Shown one piece after another: positions 43,334 to 52,084 of a stretch of DNA of 64,000 nt. The stretch's first letter is position 1. The number at the start of each line of letters is the position of its first letter. The stretch is from assembly GCA_026014665.1 (NCBI GenBank), contig JAOZHX010000017.1:186001-250000 (forward strand), read 5' to 3'. Made by a program: the position numbers and the translations under genes. Source of the stretch: Candidatus Bathyarchaeota archaeon (lineage in GTDB: Archaea > Thermoproteota > Bathyarchaeia > Bathyarchaeales > Bathycorpusculaceae). The notes below the pieces were generated by a model, which worked only from the letters and a program-made list of their open reading frames with translations, was not told the DNA's origin and did not search any database.

Positions 43334-44317
43334 ATGACCCTTAATGAGTCTGAAGTTAACAAACTCTTGCCCCAAGTAAGAACCTTAGTCAACAAAGTTG
43401 TCAAGAAAAACATGGCAGACGGCTTCCTCTTCTCCGCTGGAACCGACACCCAAATAATCGCTTACGAAGCAGTCAAATACAAACCCGACATACCTTGCCT
43501 CACCTTAGCCTTCAAACACGGGCAACCCAAAGACACTGAATACGTCAAAAAAATGGTTGAGCTCCTGCATCTTAAACATGAAACCTACCAGTTCGGCAAA
43601 GAAGACGTCATGAAATATTACCCCAAAGTTGTCGAAGCACTCAAAAAATACGACCCCATGGAAATCCGCAACAGCCTCCCAGTCTACATCGGCCTAACAC
43701 TGCTCAAACCAAAAGGAATCAAAACCGTCTTCACCGGCGATGCGCTCGATGAGCTTTTCGGTTACCCATGGCAATTCCACCTCACCGAAGAACAGTTCGC
43801 AGTCAAGCAACAGGAAATGTGGGCAGAAATGGGTTTCTCCTCCTTCCCGATGGCTGAATCGCTCGGCATGCAAATCAAAGCGCCCTATCGAGACCCTGAA
43901 TTCATGGATTGGGCTATGAAGCTGCCCATAAAATACAAGATTAACATGTACAACGGCATAAAGTACAGCAAATGGATTCTACGCAAAGCCTACGAAGACG
44001 TCATCCCCAAAGAAATAATCTGGAGACCTAAAGCACCACTCGAAGCGGGCACAGGAACCGAAACGTTACGCACCTACTTCAACGACATGGTTACCGACGA
44101 AGAATTCAACGAGAAAAAAGCCGCCATCAAAGCAGCCGACGACGTCGAAATCCAAGATAAAGAACAACTCCTCTACTATGAAGTATTCCGAAGCAAATTC
44201 GGCAAACCCAAAGATGTCTTCCCCAAAATCGAAGGCGCCATCCAATGCCCCAAATGCAAGAGCTACATCAAAACTAAGATACAGTTCTGCAAGACCTGCG
44301 GAGCTTACCCCATCTAA
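43334..44317 (+). CDS. Asparagine-synthase-like PP-loop protein with zinc ribbon
   Basis: The 327-residue protein has only the synthetase half of asparagine synthase. The PP-loop reads F-S-A-G-T-D-T near residue 35, where the family has SGGXDS. T-G-D-A-L-D-E-L-F-G-Y follows near 137 and is standard. The glutaminase domain is absent, so ammonia or another nitrogen source would be needed. The last 30 residues form a zinc ribbon (C-P-K-C-K-S, then C-K-T-C-G-A), which is unusual for asparagine synthases and suggests a different acceptor, perhaps a macromolecule. An open frame upstream of the chosen ATG is not conserved-looking. Confidence 0.8.
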   Translation: MTLNESEVNKLLPQVRTLVNKVVKKNMADGFLFSAGTDTQIIAYEAVKYKPDIPCLTLAFKHGQPKDTEYVKKMVELLHLKHETYQFGKEDVMKYYPKVVEALKKYDPMEIRNSLPVYIGLTLLKPKGIKTVFTGDALDELFGYPWQFHLTEEQFAVKQQEMWAEMGFSSFPMAESLGMQIKAPYRDPEFMDWAMKLPIKYKINMYNGIKYSKWILRKAYEDVIPKEIIWRPKAPLEAGTGTETLRTYFNDMVTDEEFNEKKAAIKAADDVEIQDKEQLLYYEVFRSKFGKPKDVFPKIEGAIQCPKCKSYIKTKIQFCKTCGAYPI

Positions 44318-44414
44318 ACCCTCCTTCCTCTTTTTTAAGTCAATTTTTTTGGGAAAAACTTAATTCTTTAATGATAACTTATTCAGTGGAAACTAAATGA
44401 GAGAGGGAGACTGA

Positions 44415-45461
44415 ATGGCTAATCTATCCCAACTAAAATTTGCGATGGCAACATCCATTTTCCTATCAGCCTTCATATTCGCGCTTCTGGTGCTCATAAT
44501 AGTTTCCTTCTTAGATTTAGATCCATTCATCAGTTTAGCCGTTGTTTTAGGCGGCTCAGCCCTCTTCATCCTGTTCCAATACGCTATTGGCCCAGCAGTA
44601 GTTGCAGCTACAGCTCGATTACATTATCTGAAGCCGGGTGAAAACCCCTGGCTTGAATCAACGGTCAAAGAGTTAGCTGACAAAACAGGCATACCCATGC
44701 CTAAACTAGCCACCGTACCCAACAATACACCAAACGCATTCACGTTTGGCAGAACAACCAGCAGCGCCACTTTAGCAGTGCATGATGGGCTCCTCAGACA
44801 GCTCAACCAAGATGAGATTAGAGGCGTCATAGCCCACGAGTTGGGGCACATTAAACACAAAGATTACATCGTGATGACTGTGCTCTCAGCTCTGCCGTTA
44901 ATAGCCTACATGATTGCACAAGTTACCTTAAGAGCAGGCATGATCAGCGGTGGAGGCGGACGAAGAAATAAAGACAACAGCGGTGCTGCTTTGCTGGTTA
45001 TTGGCGGCATCTCGTTTGCAATATACATAATAACATTCCTTATCGTGATGCGTCTAAGTCGGTTAAGAGAGCATTTTGCCGACGCATTCTCAGCCTACCT
45101 AACGGGCTCTCCTCGGTCACTGGAAAGTGCCCTGGCCAAAATTACTTATGGCTTATCCATCTCACCCAAGCCGCCAGAGGGAGCAAGAGCCTTCTACATA
45201 GAAGACCCAGGAATGGCTAAGCAGGAAATCCAACAAATCATGCAGAAAAAAAACCAGTATGACCTAGACCAAGACGGCGTACTTGACGAACGCGAATTGG
45301 AGATAGCGATGGAGAGAGAAGCCAAAAGCACTTGGGCACAAATGAACAGCCTCTTTACGACGCATCCTCCCACGTTTAAGCGTATCCTGTTGCTACGGGA
45401 GATCGAGCAAGAAATGGATACAGGACGATACACTTCCGAAAAAGTTTACGCTCATGTCTAA
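44415..45461 (+). CDS. htpX: HtpX-family membrane metalloprotease with EF-hand-like loop
   Basis: An M48B zinc protease of 348 residues: two N-terminal spans (about 13-33 and 36-57), the zinc site H-E-L-G-H at 141-145, further spans near 155-172 and 190-215, and a later H-F-A-D ligand motif. HtpX degrades damaged membrane proteins. Near residue 283 the segment D-L-D-Q-D-G-V-L-D-E-R-E has the residue pattern of an EF-hand calcium loop, inserted in the cytosolic catalytic part. Its ATG has GGGAG at the proper distance. Confidence 0.9.
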   Translation: MANLSQLKFAMATSIFLSAFIFALLVLIIVSFLDLDPFISLAVVLGGSALFILFQYAIGPAVVAATARLHYLKPGENPWLESTVKELADKTGIPMPKLATVPNNTPNAFTFGRTTSSATLAVHDGLLRQLNQDEIRGVIAHELGHIKHKDYIVMTVLSALPLIAYMIAQVTLRAGMISGGGGRRNKDNSGAALLVIGGISFAIYIITFLIVMRLSRLREHFADAFSAYLTGSPRSLESALAKITYGLSISPKPPEGARAFYIEDPGMAKQEIQQIMQKKNQYDLDQDGVLDERELEIAMEREAKSTWAQMNSLFTTHPPTFKRILLLREIEQEMDTGRYTSEKVYAHV

Positions 45462-45486
45462 AAAATTGCGTCGATTAGACATGTAG

Positions 45487-45933
45487 CTATATGGGTTCGC
45501 CCAGGGCTACCAGAAAAACAAGAACATAAATCAAAAGCATGATGAAGCCAATTACAATGCCTAAAATGCCCCAGTTATCCTTGTTTTTTGTAGCTTGGTA
45601 GCCTACCGCTACAGCGACAACACAACATATGAAACTGATAAAGTAAAGAGACAATTCATCAAAGAAGAAGAAAAGAACGGCACTTGCCATCCCAGCTATG
45701 AAAGAGATTATTGCACTATTGTGAGATACAGGTTGCTGCATCGGAGGATAAGGATAATAATAAGTTGGGGCAGGTGGAGGGTTTGGATTTTGATAAATCG
45801 GCATAGCTGTTTCCTGAGGCATGAAAGCTCCACATCGACCGCAGTATCGTGTGGAGTTCAAATTTCCACAGTAAGGGCAACTTCTGAGTGGTCCTTGTGG
45901 AGCGCTGTCATAGGGGTTGTTTGATGGCTGCAT
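45487..45933 (-). CDS. Zinc-ribbon membrane protein
   Basis: The 148-residue protein has an N-terminal zinc ribbon (C-P-Y-C-G-N, then C-G-R-C-G-A), a Pro/Tyr-rich linker (N-P-N-P-P-P-A-P-T-Y-Y-Y-P-Y-P) and two to three membrane spans (about 75-95, 98-113 and 121-143). It belongs to a common archaeal design of unknown function. It is convergent with htpX at 25 bp. Confidence 0.7.
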   Translation of the reverse strand: MQPSNNPYDSAPQGPLRSCPYCGNLNSTRYCGRCGAFMPQETAMPIYQNPNPPPAPTYYYPYPPMQQPVSHNSAIISFIAGMASAVLFFFFDELSLYFISFICCVVAVAVGYQATKNKDNWGILGIVIGFIMLLIYVLVFLVALGEPI

Positions 45934-46139
45934 TTTATCACTTGTAAGTATATCAACTTAATAATTTAAGGTTATTCTATGCTTAATTGTATAAAATCAA
46001 TTTGATTATACGATTCAAATCATATCACTCTCAGAAAAACTCATTTTAAGAAAATCAGGCAAAAATCAGTTTTATCTGGGCGAAGACTAATATTTATGCT
46101 GGAACGATTAACTTACAAACCTAAAAAGAGAACCGAAAA

Positions 46140-46346
46140 ATGGTAAATTACTGTCCCGAATGTGGGGGAGAAATGCACTACATCTCCCTGACCAAGCACT
46201 ATGTTTGCAAAAGCTGCGGCTTATCATGCACAGGGCAAGAACTCAACGACATGCACGACCGAAACAGACCCGAAGAAGAAACCGAGGAAGAAGCTCGACA
46301 GAACCGAAGGAAAGAATACCTCAAATGGTATCTTAGCAAGAAATAA
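46140..46346 (+). CDS. Small zinc-ribbon protein
   Basis: A 68-residue protein with C-P-E-C-G-G-E-M and C-K-S-C-G-L-S (an early and a later CX2C pair, 17 residues apart), followed by a charged helix E-E-T-E-E-E-A-R-Q-N-R-R-K-E-Y. It could be an RNA-polymerase- or ribosome-associated factor, but no family is recognised. The gene stands alone. Confidence 0.75.
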   Translation: MVNYCPECGGEMHYISLTKHYVCKSCGLSCTGQELNDMHDRNRPEEETEEEARQNRRKEYLKWYLSKK

Positions 46347-46533
46347 GCCCGCTTGGGAAAGTCAACGAAACCTTCCGTTAGCTTAGACTCTGCTCTTTAG
46401 TTGTAACCCAAAAATTCTAAAAGTAAGCACAAAGGGTATTATTTTCTCGAAATTTTAAGGGAAAATCAAGATGGGCTGACAAACGTTTTAAAATGTAATG
46501 GGCATCCGATTCCATCATGAAGGGAGAACCAAA

Positions 46534-47352
46534 GTGACAGTAGGCATAGAAGTGGTTTGCATAGGCAACGAACTACTCATAGGAAAAATCGTAAACACAA
46601 ACGCATATTGGCTAGCTAGACAAGCAACACTTTTAGGCGCAGACGTTAGGCGCATAACCGTTATCCCAGACGCAGTTGAGGAAATAGCCAGTTGTATCCG
46701 CGAGGCGATGGCGCGGAAACCCCAGTTCATAGTTACCACTGGCGGGTTAGGTCCTACTTTTGACGATAAAACACTCCAAGGCCTAGCAGTGGCATTTAAC
46801 CGCAAACTCGAAGTCAACCAAAAAGCCTTAGCAATGGTGAAGCAGCGCTGTTTTGAATACGTCAAAAGTAGACAGATGCCAACAGAAATCCAGTTAACGC
46901 CACCGAGGGTGAAAATGGCGACCCTGCCCCAGGATGCAGAACCCATAAACAATCCTATCGGCACTGCCCCAGGAGTTCGTATCGATATGGCGGGAACGGT
47001 TCTGTTTGCTTTGCCAGGTGTGCCCTCTGAGATGGAGGCGATTTTTAATGAAGCTATAGAGCCGTTGCTTAAGAAAGCCGTTGGCGACTACGTTTTTTGT
47101 GAGAGAAGCATTTTTGTGGATAATATGGTGGAGTCACGTTTGGCTCCCCTCATCGACCAGGTGATGCATGATAATCCAGGCGTCTATGCGAAGTCTCATC
47201 CGATGCACAGCGAAGGCAAGCCTCATATTGAACTTCACCTGACCATCAGGGCTAACTCAGAGCAAGAACCAGCAAATAAACTTAAAAAAGCACTAGAAGA
47301 ATTTACCCGTTTAATCGAGGAACATGATGGAAAAGTTTATCCAGCGTTTTAG
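46534..47352 (+). CDS. CinA/MoaB-like molybdopterin-binding domain protein
   Basis: The 272-residue protein has the MoCF-like fold of the CinA N-terminal domain: I-G-N-E-L-L-I-G-K-I-V-N-T-N, then T-T-G-G-L-G-P-T-F-D-D and P-G-V-P-S-E-M-E. Archaeal members are annotated as NMN-deamidase-related or ADP-ribose pyrophosphatase-like; the C-terminal deamidase domain of bacterial CinA is absent. I chose the GTG at 46534 because GGGAG lies 7 bases upstream; the ATG at 46498 would add 12 unconserved residues. Confidence 0.82.
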   Translation: MTVGIEVVCIGNELLIGKIVNTNAYWLARQATLLGADVRRITVIPDAVEEIASCIREAMARKPQFIVTTGGLGPTFDDKTLQGLAVAFNRKLEVNQKALAMVKQRCFEYVKSRQMPTEIQLTPPRVKMATLPQDAEPINNPIGTAPGVRIDMAGTVLFALPGVPSEMEAIFNEAIEPLLKKAVGDYVFCERSIFVDNMVESRLAPLIDQVMHDNPGVYAKSHPMHSEGKPHIELHLTIRANSEQEPANKLKKALEEFTRLIEEHDGKVYPAF

Positions 47353-47419
47353 GGTACATTTGGGAATAACAATTTAAGTTATCATACCGTTTTTTGCAAT
47401 AAATTTGAGAGAACTGCGA

Positions 47420-48619
47420 ATGGGAAAAGCAGCCATAAGAACCATAGTATTGGTAGCAATTGCTCTAATCGCCCTATCCTTGGTGCCGTTTCAAACTTCG
47501 CAGGGTCAAACTCAGGACTATGTCGTTTCTTTTTTGTTGCTTAACAAGCAGGATGGCGACACAACCTATCAATTAAACGTCACCATACCACGAATACTCT
47601 ATGAATATTACCTAATGCAAAGCCACCGCCTAGTCTCAAGTCAAGACTTCGCCAAATTCGTCACCCCCTATGCCCTAAAACCCATAGCGGATAGGCTCTG
47701 GCAAATCTACGATAATCCTGAAGACTTCACGAATGGCGTCCTGATGCTTGTGCATCAAATAACCTACAAAGAAACTGACCCAGGCAAGTATCCTGTTGAA
47801 ACGTTGGTTTTAGGCAGCGGCGACTGTGACCTCTTCTCCTTTATCGCGGCTTCGATTTTGGAGGCGGGAGGAATCAACACTGTGCTCCTCTATTACAAGG
47901 ATCAGATGCACATGGAAGTCGGCGTCCAATTACCCAGCCCGCCCGTAAATGCTCGAACTGGCGTTTACAGCGTAAACTTCCAAAACAGCTCCTACTATAT
48001 TGCAGAGTGCACTGGAGGCAAATGGAGGGAGGGTTGGAGAGTCGGGGAGTGCCCGCCTCAGTTTGCCAACGCCTCAACGCAAGTTGTAACGCTTGAGGGT
48101 ATGGAGCAAACATCTATCAGCCAAGTTTCCGCTTCGCTAAGAGAACTGGACCACAGCACCGTAACGCTTGAAGTTTCACCGTCACTCATGCTTGGAATAG
48201 CCAACATTACCATCAGCGGCCAAATTCTTCCGCAGGTAGCTAATGAAAACGTCACCTTGCAAGCCAAGATAAACAGTGATTTTTGGACAACCATCGGGAC
48301 AGTTTTGACGCAAGAAGATGGGCGTTTCCAATACGTGTGGACTCCGCTGGCTGATGGTTCGATTGTCATTCAAGCCAGTTGGGTGGGCAACCAACAGTAC
48401 AACGGTGCGAAAAGCGGGGAAGCAAAACTGTTGGTTGTACCCTTGTTGTTGGTTATCCTGTTTGCAGGGGCCATCCTTGCGGCCTCTCTATCCTTAATCA
48501 CGCTTGCAAAAGTAGTGTCTAGCAGACGTCGACAAGAGCCGCCGCTTATTCCACCCAAGGAGACTGAGCCACAGCCAAGCACAATGCCTCCAACGTTGGA
48601 TTCCACTGAAAGCAATTAG
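47420..48619 (+). CDS. Secreted transglutaminase-like protein with membrane anchor
   Basis: The 399-residue protein has a signal peptide (ends near S-Q-G-Q), a transglutaminase-like core with the catalytic cysteine in G-S-G-D-C-D-L-F-S and histidine in H-M-E-V-G-V, a region of beta-sandwich type (about residues 225-335), and a C-terminal span (about 340-362) followed by S-S-R-R-R-Q and a Pro-rich tail. Such proteins may be cysteine proteases or crosslinkers at the cell surface. The ATG is chosen over the TTG at 47405. Confidence 0.8.
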   Translation: MGKAAIRTIVLVAIALIALSLVPFQTSQGQTQDYVVSFLLLNKQDGDTTYQLNVTIPRILYEYYLMQSHRLVSSQDFAKFVTPYALKPIADRLWQIYDNPEDFTNGVLMLVHQITYKETDPGKYPVETLVLGSGDCDLFSFIAASILEAGGINTVLLYYKDQMHMEVGVQLPSPPVNARTGVYSVNFQNSSYYIAECTGGKWREGWRVGECPPQFANASTQVVTLEGMEQTSISQVSASLRELDHSTVTLEVSPSLMLGIANITISGQILPQVANENVTLQAKINSDFWTTIGTVLTQEDGRFQYVWTPLADGSIVIQASWVGNQQYNGAKSGEAKLLVVPLLLVILFAGAILAASLSLITLAKVVSSRRRQEPPLIPPKETEPQPSTMPPTLDSTESN

Positions 48620-48711
48620 ACCGCTAATTTGCTAGGTTTGATTTATAGGTCATGAGGCAGAAAAGTTCTTTACCTAAAAAGCAGTCACACGAATAACGGA
48701 GATAAATAAAC

Positions 48712-49473
48712 GTGCCCCTAGCATTCATCATCGGAACCGCCGGATCAGGTAAATCTCTCTTTACTGCAGCGTTTAGTGAATGGCTAAGAATGTCAAAACA
48801 AGACGTCGCCGTCGTCAACCTAGACCCTGGTGCCCTCAAACTGCCCTATCAACCAGACATTGATGTTCGCAACTACGTGGACGTTGGTGACTTAATGGAG
48901 AAATACAATCTGGGTCCCAACGGTGCACTGATTATGGCTGCCGATTTGATTGCTGATGAAATCGAAAATTTAACCCGAGACATAGATGAAGCTCATGCTG
49001 ACATAGTCTTAGTTGATACGCCCGGTCAAATGGAGCTCTTTGCTTTTCGTGCTAGTGGTCCCTACATCGTTAATGAACTGACTAAAGAGCAGAAAGCGTT
49101 AATTTACCTCTTCGATGCCGTCTTCTCCATCAACCCTCTAAACTACGTCTCCAACATGTTCCTCTCAGCGGCAGTTTACAACCGTTTCTTCCAACCCCAG
49201 CTCCATGTGCTCTCAAAAGTCGATTTAATCCCAAAGAAGGACGCGCAAGCAATAGCATCTTGGTCAGCGAACCCTAGGGAACTCGAAAACGCAATAGAGC
49301 AAAGGCTCGAGGGAACCAAACGTCTCTTCAGCCGCAACATGATGCAAGCCATCAATAAACTCGGCTTAAAATTCCTTCTCATGCCTGTCTCATCCAAAAC
49401 CAATGAGGGTATGATTAACATCAACACAACGTTAGAGCGCATCCTCAGTGAAGGCGAAAAATACACGACCTAA
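48712..49473 (+). CDS. GPN-loop GTPase
   Basis: The 253-residue protein has the P-loop G-T-A-G-S-G-K-S (residues 8-15), the diagnostic insertion G-P-N-G-A-L near residue 68, D-T-P-G-Q for G3 and S-K-V-D for G4. GPN GTPases work as dimers; eukaryotic relatives assemble RNA polymerase II, and archaea have a single copy. The gene starts with GTG after a G-A-G-A stretch. It overlaps the convergent DUF4443-like gene by 4 bp. Confidence 0.93.
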   Translation: MPLAFIIGTAGSGKSLFTAAFSEWLRMSKQDVAVVNLDPGALKLPYQPDIDVRNYVDVGDLMEKYNLGPNGALIMAADLIADEIENLTRDIDEAHADIVLVDTPGQMELFAFRASGPYIVNELTKEQKALIYLFDAVFSINPLNYVSNMFLSAAVYNRFFQPQLHVLSKVDLIPKKDAQAIASWSANPRELENAIEQRLEGTKRLFSRNMMQAINKLGLKFLLMPVSSKTNEGMININTTLERILSEGEKYTT

Positions 49474-50096
49474 CCGCTGATGAGTGACCAGCTTGCTGCA
49501 AACGCTCCACGTTTAGCCTTCAACGCTGTTTCAGCCCCAGCTATGATAACGACATCGTTTTCTTGGGGCGCTAGCTCAGATAAAATCTGGTTGGCAGCCC
49601 TTGGATACGCCTCCTCGAGGTTGTCGCTTACTGATTTAATGCATAGGTGACCATGGCTAAAGACGATGACCAGAGCAGTACGCGCACCAGCAATGATGGC
49701 GGCATCCCGCTGATCAATCGCAGACTTGACTTTTTCACCCCTATTTTTCACCAAAAAAGCGTAGTTGAACGGTGCAGCGCTCAACTCTGACTGAGCAAAT
49801 TGAATGCGTTTAGGGAATATTGCTTCAAACTGCCGCCAAACATCGAGACCTTTCTTTGTTAAGTAGCATCCTTCTTTAGAAGCTTCAATAAGCCCAGCAT
49901 CCCGCAGCCTATTTATTATAGTGCGTACTGCTCCATCGCCGACGTTTAATTTTTCGGCAAGCTTATTTCTGCCTAACGGTTTCTGCGCCAACAATTCCAG
50001 TGCATGAAAGACATGGAATATGGTAAAGCTTATTTGAGGTCCAGGAGCTTTCTTGCCGCTTATGTCTTGCATGAATTTCTTTAAGGACATCGCCAT
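49470..50096 (-). CDS. DUF4443-like protein with winged helix
   Basis: The 208-residue protein has an N-terminal winged helix (about 27-80: L-G-R-N-K-L-A-E-K-L-N-V-G-D-G-A-V-R-T-I-I-N-R-L) and a C-terminal domain (about 100-205) with D-A-A-I-I-A-G-A-R-T-A-L and V-V-I-I-A-G-A-E-T-A. This arrangement matches archaeal proteins annotated as DUF4443. It may be a transcription regulator whose C-domain binds a ligand. It is downstream of ridA on the same strand. Confidence 0.7.
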   Translation of the reverse strand: MAMSLKKFMQDISGKKAPGPQISFTIFHVFHALELLAQKPLGRNKLAEKLNVGDGAVRTIINRLRDAGLIEASKEGCYLTKKGLDVWRQFEAIFPKRIQFAQSELSAAPFNYAFLVKNRGEKVKSAIDQRDAAIIAGARTALVIVFSHGHLCIKSVSDNLEEAYPRAANQILSELAPQENDVVIIAGAETALKAKRGAFAASWSLISG

Positions 50097-50156
50097 GTCT
50101 TGCCCTGCTTAACTTAGCAAGCCTTGCACTTTTATGCTTTATTAAACCAGCGACCA

Positions 50157-50534
50157 TTAATCTTTGTAGGCAACAACGGAAATCTCAACGAGCGCACCAG
50201 ACTTAAGTTCTGTCCCGACTGTAGTGCGAACGGGGAACTCATCATTGAAATATTTAGCGTACTCTGCATTGAAGGCGTCAAACAAAGACATAGACGATAG
50301 ATAAACGTTTGATTGCACAACATCGCTGAGGCTATAACCTGCCGCTTCCAAGATGACTTTTATGTTCTTCATAACCTGTGCAGTCTGCAAAGCAATGTCT
50401 GGAGCTACAAGGTGACCATTTTTTGGGTCGATGGCGAGTTGTCCAGACACAAACAAGAAGTTCCCCACTTGCATGGCTTGGCTGTAGGGACCGATTGGTT
50501 TGGGAGCATTTTGGCTCAGAACTATTTTCTTCAT
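50157..50534 (-). CDS. RidA-family enamine/imine deaminase
   Basis: The 125-residue trimeric-type protein has N-A-P-K-P-I-G-P-Y-S-Q-A, F-V-S-G-Q-L, then F-P-V-R-T-T-V-G, whose arginine binds the substrate, and a late A-L-V-E-I-S with the catalytic-water glutamate. RidA clears reactive enamines from PLP enzymes. The gene is divergent from metK, with about 140 bp between. Confidence 0.92.
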   Translation of the reverse strand: MKKIVLSQNAPKPIGPYSQAMQVGNFLFVSGQLAIDPKNGHLVAPDIALQTAQVMKNIKVILEAAGYSLSDVVQSNVYLSSMSLFDAFNAEYAKYFNDEFPVRTTVGTELKSGALVEISVVAYKD

Positions 50535-50642
50535 TGTTACTCAAGTTTGTTTGTGTACTTTGTTTAAAATTGTTTTTGCATAGAATCGTACGTGATCAAT
50601 CGTTGGTTCGCCACTCGATTTGTCGAAAGCCTTTTAAGAAAA

Positions 50643-50661
50643 GCATAAAGTTACTTTATGC
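50643..50661. promoter_or_regulatory. Perfect palindrome upstream of metK
   Basis: GCATAAAGT-T-ACTTTATGC has 9-bp arms around a single base and lies 16 bp before the first metK ATG. CTTTATGC within it is TATA-like. A dimeric regulator could bind here, over the core promoter. Confidence 0.55.
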
Positions 50662-50676
50662 CTATTGTACCCTTGA

Positions 50677-51870
50677 ATGGAAACGATTCCCATGAAACGA
50701 AATGGAAAATACTTATTCACATCTGAATCAGTTGGCGAAGGCCACCCTGACAAAGTTTCGGACCAAATTTCTGACAGCGTCCTAGACGCAATATTCACAA
50801 ATGACCCTAAAGCACGGGTAGACTGCGAAACACTTGTTATGCAGGGCACCGTAGTTGTTACCGGTCAAATAACTACTTGCACTTATGTTGATATCCCAAA
50901 GGTTGTTCGCCAAACCCTAAAAGAAATAGGCTTCGACAACGCCAAAGACGGTTTGGACTGGGAAACATGCGGCATCCTCGTCTCATTAACTGCACAGTCT
51001 CCAGACATAGCCATGGGCGTAAACGAAACTGAAGGGCACGAGCAAGGTGCAGGAGACCAAGGCATGGTTTTCGGCTACGCTTCAAATGAAACCAAAGAAC
51101 TCATGCCAATGCCGATCATGCTTGCACATAAGTTGGTTAAGCGTTTGGCTGATTGCCGAAAAACAAAGATCATGCCTTATTTGCGTCCTGACTGCAAGTC
51201 GCAAGTTACCATTGAATACGAAGGCGGGAAACCTAAATGTGTAAAAACCGTCGTTATCGCCGCCCAAAACAACGGAACAGTCGACGACGCCACATTGAAG
51301 CGTGACATCATCGAAAAGGTAATCAAATACGTCATCCCTGCAGAGTTGATGGCTGACGACATAAGATACATCATCAACGGCACTGGACGCTTCGTGATAG
51401 GTGGAACCCTCGCAGATTCAGGGCTCACTGGAAGAAAAATCATCGTTGACACTTACGGCGGAGTCGGAAGCCACGGCGGCGGATGCTTCAGCGGCAAAGA
51501 CCCCAGCAAAGTCGACCGCAGCGGCTGCTACATGGCACGATACATTGCCAAGAACGTGGTTGCCTCAGGCTTAGCTGACCAATGCGAAGTCCAAATTAGC
51601 TACGCTATAGGTGTTGCACAGCCAATTTCAGTACTGGTTAACACTTATGAAACCGGCAAGCTCCCAGACGAGCAAATCCTTGAATTGGTAAAGAAACACT
51701 TCGATATGCGCCCCAAAGCAATCATAGAACACCTTAACCTGTTGCGGCCAATCTACAAGAAAACGGCTTGCTTTGGCCATTTCGGAAGAGACGACCCAGA
51801 CTTCACCTGGGAGAGAACCGATAAAGCAGATATTCTCAGAGAAGAACTCGAAAAAGCCAAAAAAGCTTAG
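50677..51870 (+). CDS. metK: S-adenosylmethionine synthetase, bacterial type
   Basis: The enzyme makes SAM from methionine and ATP. The sequence is the bacterial/eukaryotic MetK family, not the archaeal MAT: G-E-G-H-P-D-K near the start, G-A-G-D-Q-G, D-T-Y-G-G, and [11 protein letters not shown]. Most archaea carry only the unrelated-looking archaeal MAT, so transfer from bacteria is likely, either here or in an ancestor. Its 397 residues are typical. A second ATG at codon 6 gives the usual family N-terminus. SAM demand is high here, given at least five radical SAM genes. Confidence 0.95.
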   Translation: METIPMKRNGKYLFTSESVGEGHPDKVSDQISDSVLDAIFTNDPKARVDCETLVMQGTVVVTGQITTCTYVDIPKVVRQTLKEIGFDNAKDGLDWETCGILVSLTAQSPDIAMGVNETEGHEQGAGDQGMVFGYASNETKELMPMPIMLAHKLVKRLADCRKTKIMPYLRPDCKSQVTIEYEGGKPKCVKTVVIAAQNNGTVDDATLKRDIIEKVIKYVIPAELMADDIRYIINGTGRFVIGGTLADSGLTGRKIIVDTYGGVGSHGGGCFSGKDPSKVDRSGCYMARYIAKNVVASGLADQCEVQISYAIGVAQPISVLVNTYETGKLPDEQILELVKKHFDMRPKAIIEHLNLLRPIYKKTACFGHFGRDDPDFTWERTDKADILREELEKAKKA

Positions 51871-51874
51871 ACAA

Positions 51875-51900
51875 ACGGCTTTGCCGTCTTCTTTTGTTCA
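51875..51900 (+). terminator. Terminator after metK
   Basis: ACGGC-TTT-GCCGT forms a short perfect stem, followed by CTTCTTTTG, just after the metK stop. Confidence 0.6.
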
Positions 51901-52084
51901 TTATACTTAGGGCTGGGTAGGATGCAATACGAGGTGCCTTGTTGCCACAAATCGATAAACAACATATTTTTAAAGAAAACGACGGCGTGTGACAAGAAAC
52001 GGTTTATCGGGAATTATCGATGAAATTGTTTCCAGCTGCGACTCTGGACTCTGTTGATAAGACATTTAAGGGTAAAAGCGCCAA

